Positions 1 through 8,015 of a stretch of 64,000 bases of DNA are shown one piece after another (the stretch's first letter is position 1; each line of letters starts with the position of its first letter). The stretch lies in contig NZ_CP028158.1 in the NCBI RefSeq assembly GCF_003030345.1, forward strand, positions 7,812,001 to 7,876,000, read 5' to 3'. The stretch is from Plantactinospora sp. BC1. GTDB taxonomy: Bacteria; Actinomycetota; Actinomycetes; Mycobacteriales; Micromonosporaceae. The translations under genes and the position numbers were made by a program. Under the pieces are notes generated by a model. That model was given only the letters and a program-made list of their open reading frames with translations, was not told where the DNA came from and did not search any database.

Positions 1-766
1 CGGCGAGACGGGCGCGGTCGCGATCGGCGCCGGTGGCCGGTTGGCGCTGTCCGGTGGTGTGGACGGCACAGTGCTGGTCTGGGAACTCGCCACCGGACGG
101 TACCGGCGCATGCTCGGCCCGGTCGACATGGAGATCGTCTCGGTCGCGCTGAGCCGGGACGGCAGCACCCTCGTGGGCGGCGGTCCGCAGGGCACGGTGG
201 CGGTCTGGGACCTGAGCGCCACCGGCCGGACTCCGCGCTTCCTGGGCGGTTCGGTGGGCCGCCGGTCCCCGGTGGCGGTGAGCGCGGACGGGCGGGTGGG
301 CCTGCTGGCCGGGCCGGGGAAAACGGTGTGCGGCTGGAACCTCCGCACCGGCGCCCGCCGGGCGGTCCTGCACGGGCACACCGACCGGGTGACCGACCTC
401 GCCGTGACGCCGGACGGGACTACCGGCGTCTCCAGCGGAGCGGATGGCGACCTGAGGGTGTGGGACCTGGTCGCCGGCCAATGCGTGGGCAGGCTTGCCG
501 GCCACTCCGGACCCGTGCCTGCCCTCGCGCTCACCCCGGATTGCCGGTTCGTGCTGTCCGCTGGTGCCGACGGCACAACCCGGGTGTGGGACGTCGGATC
601 GGGCCGCTGTCTGCGCGTCCTGACCGGCCACACCGGCGAGGTGGTGTCGGTGGCGGTGAGTGCGGACGCCCGGACGGTGCTGACCGCCGCCACCGACGGC
701 ACCGCTCGGCTGTGGGAGCTGGACTGGGATTACGAGCTGCCCGCGCAGGGCGGAAGGGAGTCCTGA
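1..766 (+). CDS. WD40-repeat protein, C-terminal part (5' truncated by window)
   Basis: The reading frame is open from base 2, with no stop before the window edge, so the gene begins upstream. The visible 254 or so residues are a series of WD40 blades, each ending in a V/L-W-D/E element (VWELATGR, VWDLSATG, VWDLVAGQ, VWDVGSGR, LWELDWDY) and preceded by GH-type turns (LHGHTD, LAGHSG, LTGHTG). These beta-propellers are protein-interaction platforms; in actinomycetes they are often the C-terminal half of Ser/Thr kinases or NTPase-type signalling proteins. Which N-terminal domain belongs here cannot be seen. The TPR gene follows after one base, so the two are probably co-transcribed and may work in one scaffold. 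Confidence 0.88.
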   Translation, partial: GETGAVAIGAGGRLALSGGVDGTVLVWELATGRYRRMLGPVDMEIVSVALSRDGSTLVGGGPQGTVAVWDLSATGRTPRFLGGSVGRRSPVAVSADGRVGLLAGPGKTVCGWNLRTGARRAVLHGHTDRVTDLAVTPDGTTGVSSGADGDLRVWDLVAGQCVGRLAGHSGPVPALALTPDCRFVLSAGADGTTRVWDVGSGRCLRVLTGHTGEVVSVAVSADARTVLTAATDGTARLWELDWDYELPAQGGRES

Positions 767-767
767 G

Positions 768-1685
768 GTGTTGCTCGCCTGTGCCGGCTGGTCCTGTCCC
801 CGGCTGATCTCGGTCTCGGCGGTGTCCGGCGGGAATCCGGTCGCCCGCGAGGACCCGGAGGGATTCGCGACGCGGTTCATGACCTGCGAGGACTGCGGAC
901 ACCACTTCTGTGACCGCTGCCTGGGTCGCATCTCCGGGCAGCAGCCGGAGGGGGTGCACTGCGTCCGGTGCGGCGGCCCGCTGTCGACGCGGTACCGGTT
1001 CCGGTACCACGAGGCGGTGAGCGCGTCGGTGCCGGAAGCCATCCGGCACTACGAGCAGGCGTTGACGCTCGTCGACGAGGGGCGGCGCGAAGAGGCGGTG
1101 CGGGAGCTGGACCGGGCCGTGCTGCTGCGCCCGGCGTTCGCGGCGGCCTACTACGAGCGCGGCGTGGCGCTGCGGCATCTGGACCGGCCGGCCGAGGCGG
1201 TGACCGCGTTCGAGGCGGTCCTGCGGCTCGACCCGGGCAACGTCGAGGCCCGGTTCGAGCTGGGCGGCGCCCTGCGCCGGCTTGGCCGGCTGCCCGAGGC
1301 CGCGCACGTCTACCGGGAGGCGGCACGGATCGAGCCGCGCTACACCTCGACCCTGATCAACCTCGGCATCACGCTGAACGAGCTGAACCGTTGGGAGGAG
1401 GCGTTGGAGGTCTTCGAGGAGGCGATCCGGCTGCACGCTGAGTTCCGGGCGATCGGCGACGCGACCGGGTACGGGGCCTCGGTCGCCCAGGCCGGCAAGG
1501 GCGCCACCCTGACCAATCTGGGACGCTATGCGGAGGCGCTGGCCGCCATCGACGCGTCGATCAGTTCCGGACCGGACGACCCGCTCAAATGCGCCAACCG
1601 GGCGTACGTCCTGAAACGGCTCGGCCGGCTCGAGGAGGCGCGGCTCGCCGCACAGGTGGCCGAGGAGATCCGCCGCCGCACCTGA
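768..1685 (+). CDS. TPR-repeat protein with N-terminal zinc ribbon
   Basis: A GTG start lies one base after the stop of the WD40 gene. The 305-residue product has a Cys-rich N-terminal segment (CEDCGHHFCDRC followed by CVRCGG about 25 residues later), consistent with a zinc-binding ribbon. From about residue 90 it is a run of tetratricopeptide repeats with typical A-x-x-Y-x-x-G and P-x-x-A signatures (AAYYERGVAL, ARFELGGALRRLGR, TLINLGITLNELNR). TPRs bind peptides or proteins. Pairing with a WD40 protein suggests a multiprotein scaffold or signalling module. No enzymatic domain is visible, and the biological target is unknown. Confidence 0.8.
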   Translation: MLLACAGWSCPRLISVSAVSGGNPVAREDPEGFATRFMTCEDCGHHFCDRCLGRISGQQPEGVHCVRCGGPLSTRYRFRYHEAVSASVPEAIRHYEQALTLVDEGRREEAVRELDRAVLLRPAFAAAYYERGVALRHLDRPAEAVTAFEAVLRLDPGNVEARFELGGALRRLGRLPEAAHVYREAARIEPRYTSTLINLGITLNELNRWEEALEVFEEAIRLHAEFRAIGDATGYGASVAQAGKGATLTNLGRYAEALAAIDASISSGPDDPLKCANRAYVLKRLGRLEEARLAAQVAEEIRRRT

Positions 1686-1825
1686 CCGCGCGCCGAGGCG
1701 ATCGAACTCCCGCGGTAGCCCCCAACGACCGCCGTTCAAGGCCCAACCATCGCCCACTGCGCGTCGGTTGATCAGTCGTCGGAGGCGTACGGGACGAAAT
1801 CCTCGCGCTCAGGGGTCGTGGCGCG

Positions 1826-2871
1826 TCACAACCACGGCCAGGTCGACCTCATGCGTCGTACGGGCTTGTCCAAGGGGATGATGATGGCCGGGTCGTGGTC
1901 GGGCGGGCGCTGCTGTCGTCCTTGATGCGGGCGGTGGTTGTTGAAGTGGTCGACGTACTCGCCGACGACGGTCAGTGCGTGGCGTTCGTTGTAGATCAAC
2001 ATGTCGTCGGTGAATTCGTTGCGGAGGCTGCGTCCCCAGCGTTCGATGTAGCAGTTGGCTCTCGGGGTGCGGGGCGGGGCCTTGACCACGGTGATGCCTT
2101 CGGCGGTGAACACCGTGTCGTGTACTTGGAGTCGCGGTCGCGGATGAGGAATCGGCACCGGTTGGCGTGCTCGTTCAGGTCGAGGGTGAGGTTGCGGGCT
2201 TGCTGGGTCACCCACTGTCCGGTGGGGCGCGTGGTGATGCCGAGGAGATGGACCCTACGGGTGGCTACCTCCATGACCACCAGCAGATACAGGCGTCGTA
2301 GCAGGATGGTGACGAGGTGGAAGAAGTCGATCGCTAGCAGGCCATCGGCCTGGTTGCGCAGGAAGGTGCGCCAGATGGTGTCCTGCTGGCGGGGCGGTGG
2401 GCCGATACGTCGGCGGGTCAGGATTCGTCGGATCGTTCCGGCGCCGATGCGATGGCCGAGTCGCTGGAGTTCGCCTTGGATTCTGCGGTGGCCCCATCGG
2501 GGGTTTTCTCTGGCTGTCCGCGGCACGAGGTCTCGGATCTGGTTGCTGACGGGTGGTCGGCCGGGGCGGTTGGGGTAGGTCCAGTGGCGTCGTACCAGGT
2601 GGTGGTGCCAAGCCAGCAGCGTGGCCGGGGTGACGATCCGATGTTCTCGTATCCGGCGGGGTAGTAAGCGGGCCAGGGCGGACAGGATCGCTCGGTCTGG
2701 CCAGGACAGCCGCGGCCGGCCGTGGACGTGGTGGTGGAGCACCGCTACCTCGTGCCGCAACGCGAGGATTTCGATCAGCAATGCCCTGTCGCTGCGGTTC
2801 AGCATCCCCAGGGCGTTGAACAGGCTGATGATTCCCAGGTGGAGCAATCGTAGGAGCATACCGGCGATCAT
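1826..2871 (-). pseudogene. DDE (rve-type) transposase, frameshifted
   Basis: The reverse-strand frame from 2871 encodes an N-terminal helix-turn-helix region, an [11 protein letters not shown] segment and the first two catalytic acidic sites (LAIDFFH and IRDRDSKY). It then shifts frame near 2120-2125. The continuation lies in another frame (1826-2215, reverse) and carries the third acidic site in an [17 protein letters not shown] context. Joined, the pieces make an integrase-core transposase of the kind with a D-D-E triad. The junction also seems to have lost a few residues between SKY and VFTAEG. The element is therefore probably inactive unless programmed frameshifting occurs; the missing residues argue against that. 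It sits just left of the tRNA-Pro scar. Confidence 0.82.
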
Positions 2872-2879
2872 CGACGGAA

Positions 2880-3080
2880 GTTGAGACCTTCCAGCTCACG
2901 GCGTGTGCGACGGGTTTTGGCGCGGTACAGGCCCTGCCCGTCACTCGTCGTGCCGGGCCGCTTGATCTCATCCCGCGACGTCTGGCGCAGGTCGGGGTGA
3001 GGGCCATGACTCCTTTACTCGGCCGGTTTATGCTTGCAGCGACCTGGGCAAACGTGCGTTAGCATGCCGCTGGGCCACCG
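2880..3080. other. Region between transposase and tRNA fragment
   Basis: No complete gene is visible. Read on the reverse strand, part of 2880-2980 looks like the end of a basic protein (phrases such as [16 protein letters not shown]), which could be a relic of the mobile element. I cannot assign it. No 5' half of a tRNA precedes the tRNA-Pro fragment that starts near 3083. Confidence 0.4.
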
Positions 3081-3082
3081 GA

Positions 3083-3128
3083 CTACTGGGGGTCAAGGGG
3101 TCGTCGGTTCGAATCCGGCCGTCCCGAC
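3083..3128 (+). tRNA. tRNA-Pro(GGG) 3' fragment, likely attachment site
   Basis: The sequence reads from the anticodon loop (CTGGGGG, anticodon GGG) through the 3' anticodon stem TCAAG, the variable loop, a T-arm (GTCGG TTCGAAT CCGGC) and the 3' acceptor strand CGTCCCG with discriminator A. The 5' half (acceptor 5' strand CGGGACG, D-arm and 5' anticodon stem) is absent upstream. Elements such as pSAM2 are known to integrate into tRNA-Pro genes, with a core covering anticodon loop to 3' end. This fragment fits the displaced host 3' end after such an integration. The element would then lie to the left. Confidence 0.75.
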
Positions 3129-3134
3129 AGACAG

Positions 3135-3170
3135 AAAGCCCTGAACAGCGGAAACGTTGGTCAGGGCTTT
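3135..3170 (+). terminator. Hairpin terminator after tRNA-Pro fragment
   Basis: Perfect 10-bp arms AAAGCCCTGA (3135-3144) and TCAGGGCTTT (3161-3170) enclose a 16-nt loop and end in a T-run, a normal intrinsic terminator for a tRNA gene. Its survival right after the tRNA fragment indicates that the native downstream flank of the tRNA gene is to the right. Confidence 0.85.
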
Positions 3171-3213
3171 AAGCTTGTCTATGAGGTTTTGAACCGCCCC
3201 GAAAACCTCCCAT

Positions 3214-3627
3214 CTACGGGTGTCGCAACCGGCCCTGTCTCACATTCGGTGGTGACGGAGGGTGGCGAGGCGTCGCTGATTCCTGCTCGACCAGCAGCCG
3301 CTCGAACGGCCTGGAGGCGAAGCCCTTCTCCGTGATCGGCAGGATCCTGTCGTGCTCGGCGACCACCCCGGCCACCACCTCCAGCATCGCCGCGAGGACC
3401 TCGCGTTCGCCGATCTTCGGGTTGGCCAGGGCCCACAAGATCGGCATCTTGATCGCAGCCTGGGCCCGACGACGAACGTGCTCGGCGTCGAGGTTCCCGG
3501 GCGCGACCATGCTGCCCTGGCGCCCGTCGAGGATCGACCAGGTCCGGCAGTGCGGTGGGCTTCGGCACCCAGCGTCTGCCGGGACGGGCGCGTGCGCGGG
3601 GGACGGATGCTGACTTCGACGCCACAA
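3214..3627 (-). pseudogene. Transposase remnant (IS982-like)
   Basis: A reverse-strand frame contains one convincing block, with ALANPKIGEREVLAAML followed by a TEKGFASRPFERLL segment. It resembles the A-D-K-G-F/Y catalytic region of IS982-type DDE transposases. Here the aspartate of the usual DKG is replaced by E, the regions before and after are not transposase-like, and no intact gene of normal length (about 280-300 residues) is present. I regard it as a degraded insertion-sequence fragment. The family call rests on motif resemblance only. Confidence 0.5.
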
Positions 3628-3629
3628 CG

Positions 3630-3740
3630 ATGCGCATGACCGTCCTCAATGGCGCAGCCCTCGGGGAGACGTGGAATCGCTGGATCGCGTCATTGATGGC
3701 GACAAATGGTATTGATCCCTCGATTCCGCTCGACCCCTAG
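3630..3740 (+). other. Possible short coding remnant
   Basis: A 36-codon frame starting MRMTVLNGAALGETWNRW and ending SIPLDP has composition unlike the arginine-rich out-of-frame reads around it. The same frame extends a little further upstream. It could be a relic of a small protein of the integrated element. There is no clear ribosome binding site and no functional assignment. Confidence 0.3.
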
Positions 3741-4010
3741 GCGCCACTTACCGCAATGTGTAAGGTGAGCGCACCGCCGGACAGGCCGACATCCCGGACC
3801 GGCGGCGCGGTTGTCTGGGGGGCAAGTCGGGGGAGAGTCCCGCCGCGTACCGGGGGCAACTTCCGATGACTGCGCGGCAGGGACGGGCTGCGACCGCTCG
3901 ATCGGGCGATCCGTCCTCGTGAGTGGTTCGCGGTGTCCACAGCGGAGGCGTGACGCTTCTCGGCCCCCTTCGACGTATAGCGGTGAGGTGAGACGAAGGA
4001 GGCAATAGCC
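3741..4010. promoter_or_regulatory. Upstream region of the sugar ABC operon
   Basis: There is no gene here. The region contains a short inverted repeat CTTAC-8nt-GTAAG around 3748-3765 and, just before the next gene, a strong ribosome binding site (AAGGAGG about 9 nt before the ATG at 4011). The promoter of the sugar importer operon must lie here. I cannot place -35/-10 boxes with confidence. Confidence 0.45.
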
Positions 4011-5441
4011 ATGGAGGACAACCCATTGCGATCCCGGCGCGGCTTTCTGGGAATGGGGGTGGGGCTGCTCGGCGCGGCCGGTCTGGCCGCGTGCGGGGAC
4101 ACTTCACCGTCGACCCCCCAGGTGCAGGCCGAGGTCCCAAAGGAGCTGATCGACGCTGCGGCATCGTTGAAGGGCTCCTCGATGGGCATGCTGTCGCAGA
4201 AGCTGTACTCGGAGGCGGCGAACGCCGCGCTCGACAGCTCCATCAAGAAGTTCGCCGACACCACCGGTACGAAGATCGACAACAGTCTGGTCCAGGCCGA
4301 CGCCGGAGACGTGGTGGCCAAGATCCACGCCGAGGTCGAGGGTGGCGTGGCTCGGGACCTCGCGTTCATGACCGACTCGCGGTTCGTCGCGCAGTTTCAG
4401 GCCCTCGGCGACCTGGAGGACGTGACGGACGTCGTCCAGGCGCTGACGGCCAAGTACGGCGAGCCCACCGCGGAGTCCAAGAACTTCTGCGTCTTCGACG
4501 GCAAATGGTTCGCCATCCCCTACCACTTCATCGGGATCGGCTCGTTCCTGCGCAAGGACTGGATGCAGGACAAGGGCATCACGCCCAAGGACATCTACAG
4601 CTGGGAGGAACTGCGAGACCTGTGCCTGGCCATCTCCGATCCGTCCAAGCGCCGGTTCGGCTGGGGCATGACCGTGAACCGGTCCGGTGACGCGAACGGC
4701 ATGATCGAGGCGCTGATCAACTCGTACGGCGGGTCGATCGCCTCGAACGACGGCCGGAAGGTCACGTTCAACTCGCCGGAGACGGTGCAGGCGGTGACCT
4801 TCCTCGGCGACATCTACACCAATCCCAAGTACAAGCCGATGTTGCCGCCGGGGGTGGCGGCCTGGACCGACTCCAGCAACAACGAGAACTGGCTCGCCGG
4901 GATCCTCGGCTACACCCGCAACCAGCTCAGCGTCTACGCGGACTCCAAGACCAAGAAGAATCCCGTCTACGACAAGACCCACGTCTTCGCCGACTGCATC
5001 GGACCGGCCACCGACAACCCGCTGCTGCTAGGCCAGTCCCAGGCCTTCGTCATCTTCAAGGGCGCCAAGAACGCCGCACTCGCCAAGCTCCTGGCGCAGT
5101 ACCTGGTGACTGCGCCCGCGCTGCTCGGGGTGGCGAAGGAAGCGCCCGGCCTGGCGCTGCCCGCCTGGCAGAAGGTCTGGGACGCCGACCCGTTCTTCAC
5201 CAGCGGTGACCCGGCGTTCCCCATCATGCGCAAGATCACCGAGCTGTCGCTGCCGCTGACCACCAAGAACGGCCTGAACTTCCCGCAGAAGGCCAGCGCG
5301 GGCCAGCAGGCCGCCGTCGGTGCCTACGTGCTCACCGACATGATGCAGCAGGTCATCCAGGGCACGGCGCCCGCGCAGGCCGTGCAGGCCGCCCACGCCA
5401 AGATGGTGCAGATCTTCAACCAGCAGGGGCTGCCGCAGTGA
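4011..5441 (+). CDS. ABC sugar-binding lipoprotein (family 1 SBP)
   Basis: The 476-residue protein opens with a twin-arginine signal (SRRGFLGM, residues 8-15) that merges into a lipobox LAAC with the lipidated Cys at residue 28. It should therefore be exported by Tat and anchored outside the membrane. The mature part has the fold and length of family 1 extracellular solute-binding proteins for sugars or oligosaccharides (around 420-450 residues, with a GGSIASNDGRKVTFNSPE hinge-type region). The start is well supported by AAGGAGG. The next gene, a fused permease, overlaps by 4 bp. The substrate is unknown; a plant or microbial oligosaccharide is plausible given the other glycan genes in the window. 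Confidence 0.9.
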   Translation: MEDNPLRSRRGFLGMGVGLLGAAGLAACGDTSPSTPQVQAEVPKELIDAAASLKGSSMGMLSQKLYSEAANAALDSSIKKFADTTGTKIDNSLVQADAGDVVAKIHAEVEGGVARDLAFMTDSRFVAQFQALGDLEDVTDVVQALTAKYGEPTAESKNFCVFDGKWFAIPYHFIGIGSFLRKDWMQDKGITPKDIYSWEELRDLCLAISDPSKRRFGWGMTVNRSGDANGMIEALINSYGGSIASNDGRKVTFNSPETVQAVTFLGDIYTNPKYKPMLPPGVAAWTDSSNNENWLAGILGYTRNQLSVYADSKTKKNPVYDKTHVFADCIGPATDNPLLLGQSQAFVIFKGAKNAALAKLLAQYLVTAPALLGVAKEAPGLALPAWQKVWDADPFFTSGDPAFPIMRKITELSLPLTTKNGLNFPQKASAGQQAAVGAYVLTDMMQQVIQGTAPAQAVQAAHAKMVQIFNQQGLPQ

Positions 5442-7456
5442 CGTCGGTCCGTCCAGCACCGGCCCCGGCGACGAAGGTGTCCTCGCCGCCGGGGCACGGC
5501 ACTCTCAGCACGACCCAGCGGCGGCTGGGTCGTGACTGGCGGCTGGCGGCGCTGTTCCTGGCGCCCACCGCCGTACTGGTCGGCGGACTCGTGCTCGTGC
5601 CGATCGCCTGGTCGATCGTCACCAGCACGACGGAACGGCACGGGCAGCAGAGCGTGTTCGTCGGGCTGGCCAACTACGTCACACTCGCCAGCGACGACCA
5701 GTTCCGCACCGGCGTGGTGAACTCGTTCGTCTTCACCGCGTACGCCGAGGTCTTCAAGGTGGTGCTCGGGCTGTCCGCGGCCCTGCTGCTGCACCATCTG
5801 CGCCGCGGGCGGGCGGTGTTGGCCGGGCTGCTCCTGTTGCCGTGGGTGGTGCCGACGGTGGTCACGGCGTTCAGCTGGCGCTCGCTGCTCGATCCGATCT
5901 TCGGCAGCGTCAACATGCTGCTCACCGAGTCGGGGATCGGGCCACTGCTGGCCAAGGCGCACCTGGTCGACACCTGGCCGGCAGGCTGGCTGTCCGAGGC
6001 GTCGCTGGCCATGCCATCGGTGATCCTCGTCAACGTGTGGAAAGGGGTGCCGTTCTTCACCGTCGCGTTCCTGGCGGGGCTGAAGGCCATCCCGGCGGAC
6101 CTGTACGAGGCCGCGACCGTCGACGGCGCCTCGTCGTTGCAGCGCTTCCGCCACGTGACGCTGCCCGGGCTGCGCCATGTGATCACCGTGACGGTGACCC
6201 TGTCCTCGATCTGGACGTTCAACAACTTCGACCTCATCTGGTTGCTGACGCAGGGCGGCCCGGGCAACGCGACCGCGCCGTATGTGCTGGTCGCCTACTC
6301 CAAGGCGATCCTGCAACTCCAGTACGGTGCGGGGGCAGCCGTCACGCTCGTGATGCTGCCGGTCATCGGCGTGCTGGTGTTCGTCCTGGTCCGGTTGTTG
6401 CGTCGGGACGCCGGCAACGGGCTGCCCCGACGTGTCCGCACGGCGTGGAAGGCGGAGAAGGCGCGGAAGGCGCTGCCGTGGGTCGTCGCTCTGGTGCTCA
6501 CCGGTCTGCTGGCCTGGGCGTCGCCACACATCGTCTGGAAGGCGGCGGTGGTCCTCGGGGTGATACTGCTGATCGCGGCGGCGGTCGGCCGGGTGGTGTC
6601 GGCACTCCAGACCTGGGGACGTCGCCGGGCGTCGTCGGTGGCGTCGCGCCTGGCGTCCGGTGTCGCGCTGGCCGGGTTGCTGCTCTTCGTCCTGGCCCCG
6701 CTGTACTGGATCGCCGTCACGGCATTCAAGTCCGAGGGTCAGATCGTCATGCGCGAGCACGACCTGTGGCCGACGCCCTGGACCTTGCAGCAGTTCACCG
6801 ACCTCTTCGCCACCAAGCCCTTCGGCCGCTGGTACCTCAACACCGTGCTGGTGTCCGCGGCGTCCACCGCGGTGGCACTGGTCTGCGCCGCCCTGGCGGG
6901 CTACGCGTTGGCCCGGCTGCGTTTCCGCGGTGCACAGAGTTTCACCGTCACGGTGTTGATCACCTACGTGATGCCGGGTGCGCTGCTGTTCATCCCGCTG
7001 TACCAGCTGCTCATCGGGATGCGGCTCACCGACTCGCTGTGGTCGCTGGTGGTGACGTACCCGACCTTCACGCTTCCGTTCGCCACCTGGCTGCTGGTGG
7101 GGTACTTCTCGTCGATCCCCATCGAGTTGGAGGAGGCCGCGCTGGTCGACGGCTGCACCCGCCTCCAGGCCTTCGGTCGGGTGGTGCTGCCGCTGGCCAA
7201 GCCGGGACTGCTGGCGGTCGCGCTGTTCACCCTGACCAACGCCTGGAACGAGTTCCTCTTCGCCTTCGTGTTCATCACCAAGGACGAGTACAAGACGCTC
7301 CCGGTGGGGATGCAGTCCATGATCACCGGGGACGTCGTGCCGCAGGGGCAGCTCGCTGCGGCGTCACTGCTGGTCAGCATCCCCGTGGTGATCATGTACG
7401 CCTTCGGGCAGCGCTTCCTGACCGAGGGACTCACCGCGGGGGCGGTGAAGGGCTGA
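5438..7456 (+). CDS. ABC sugar permease, fused MalF-like and MalG-like domains
   Basis: One uninterrupted 672-residue frame holds two binding-protein-dependent permease domains. The first (about 35-330) carries the EAA loop EAATVDGASSLQRFRHVTLP. The second (about 400-672) carries EEAALVDGCTRLQAFGRVVL. Between them is a basic linker and two extra hydrophobic segments around residues 345-390. In most sugar importers these are two separate polypeptides. The GTG start overlaps the stop of the SBP gene (GTGA), giving translational coupling. No ATPase gene follows. In Streptomyces a shared ATPase (MsiK) serves such importers, and the same is inferred here. The fusion is real as far as the sequence shows. 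Confidence 0.9.
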   Translation: MTSVRPAPAPATKVSSPPGHGTLSTTQRRLGRDWRLAALFLAPTAVLVGGLVLVPIAWSIVTSTTERHGQQSVFVGLANYVTLASDDQFRTGVVNSFVFTAYAEVFKVVLGLSAALLLHHLRRGRAVLAGLLLLPWVVPTVVTAFSWRSLLDPIFGSVNMLLTESGIGPLLAKAHLVDTWPAGWLSEASLAMPSVILVNVWKGVPFFTVAFLAGLKAIPADLYEAATVDGASSLQRFRHVTLPGLRHVITVTVTLSSIWTFNNFDLIWLLTQGGPGNATAPYVLVAYSKAILQLQYGAGAAVTLVMLPVIGVLVFVLVRLLRRDAGNGLPRRVRTAWKAEKARKALPWVVALVLTGLLAWASPHIVWKAAVVLGVILLIAAAVGRVVSALQTWGRRRASSVASRLASGVALAGLLLFVLAPLYWIAVTAFKSEGQIVMREHDLWPTPWTLQQFTDLFATKPFGRWYLNTVLVSAASTAVALVCAALAGYALARLRFRGAQSFTVTVLITYVMPGALLFIPLYQLLIGMRLTDSLWSLVVTYPTFTLPFATWLLVGYFSSIPIELEEAALVDGCTRLQAFGRVVLPLAKPGLLAVALFTLTNAWNEFLFAFVFITKDEYKTLPVGMQSMITGDVVPQGQLAAASLLVSIPVVIMYAFGQRFLTEGLTAGAVKG

Positions 7457-8015
7457 CCTGGGATGGCCGGATCCCTCGGGCGACATGGATCCCGTACCGG
7501 ACGGGTTACGCATGTGTCGCGCTCGGCATCCCGGCGATCGCGGTCGAGAGGCGATAGCGGGGGAGTCTGCGGGCCACCCGACGCAGGTTCGTGCGCGGTT
7601 GCCGTGCCGTCGTCCCACGGCACGGCAGCCGCGCACCGTGCACCGTGCTGGTCCGACCCGGTCCCGGCGGACACCCGGAGCAGCGCCGCACCGGGCCGCC
7701 GGTGCGAGGAGCCGTGGCCGGAATGATCATCGGGACCCTCGGTGACGTCAGAACCGGGGCGGGGATGGCCGGTTGGCGCCGAGACGGGGGTCAAGATGTC
7801 CTGGTCGGGGAAGGATAGGTGCGAGGATCTCGTCGATCAGGAGGGGACATCATGAACGGGTCCACGGCTGGCTACCGTGACCGGTGCCTTCGTGAGAGCG
7901 GCCAGCGAGCACGGAGATGATCGACCCTTCCACCCAAACGTGCCGGCCGGACGGCGGAGTCCGGACGACGTCGCCGACATCGCCCTGTGGGCCCGTACCG
8001 GAGGTCAGGTGAGCT
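7457..8015. other. Intergenic region before pta
   Basis: About 560 bases have no convincing gene; short frames in this stretch are arginine/proline-rich and have no family character. Nothing resembling an ABC ATPase is present, so the sugar operon ends at 7456. The promoter for pta-ackA should be in the right half. No clear terminator hairpin was found by eye. Confidence 0.5.

Noticed and set aside
531-1757. Long reverse-strand reading frame over the WD40/TPR genes
   Set aside because: Shadow of the real genes: Arg/Gly/Pro-rich, no family pattern, and it covers two well-supported genes.
3083-3128. Intact tRNA gene
   Set aside because: There is no 5' acceptor strand, D-arm or 5' anticodon stem upstream of the anticodon loop.
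5324-6760. 478-codon reverse frame over the permease gene
   Set aside because: Antisense composition (Q/R/D/H-rich) with no domain; the plus-strand permease is unmistakable.
7457-8015. ABC ATPase gene completing the sugar importer
   Set aside because: No Walker A or signature motif in any frame of this stretch.
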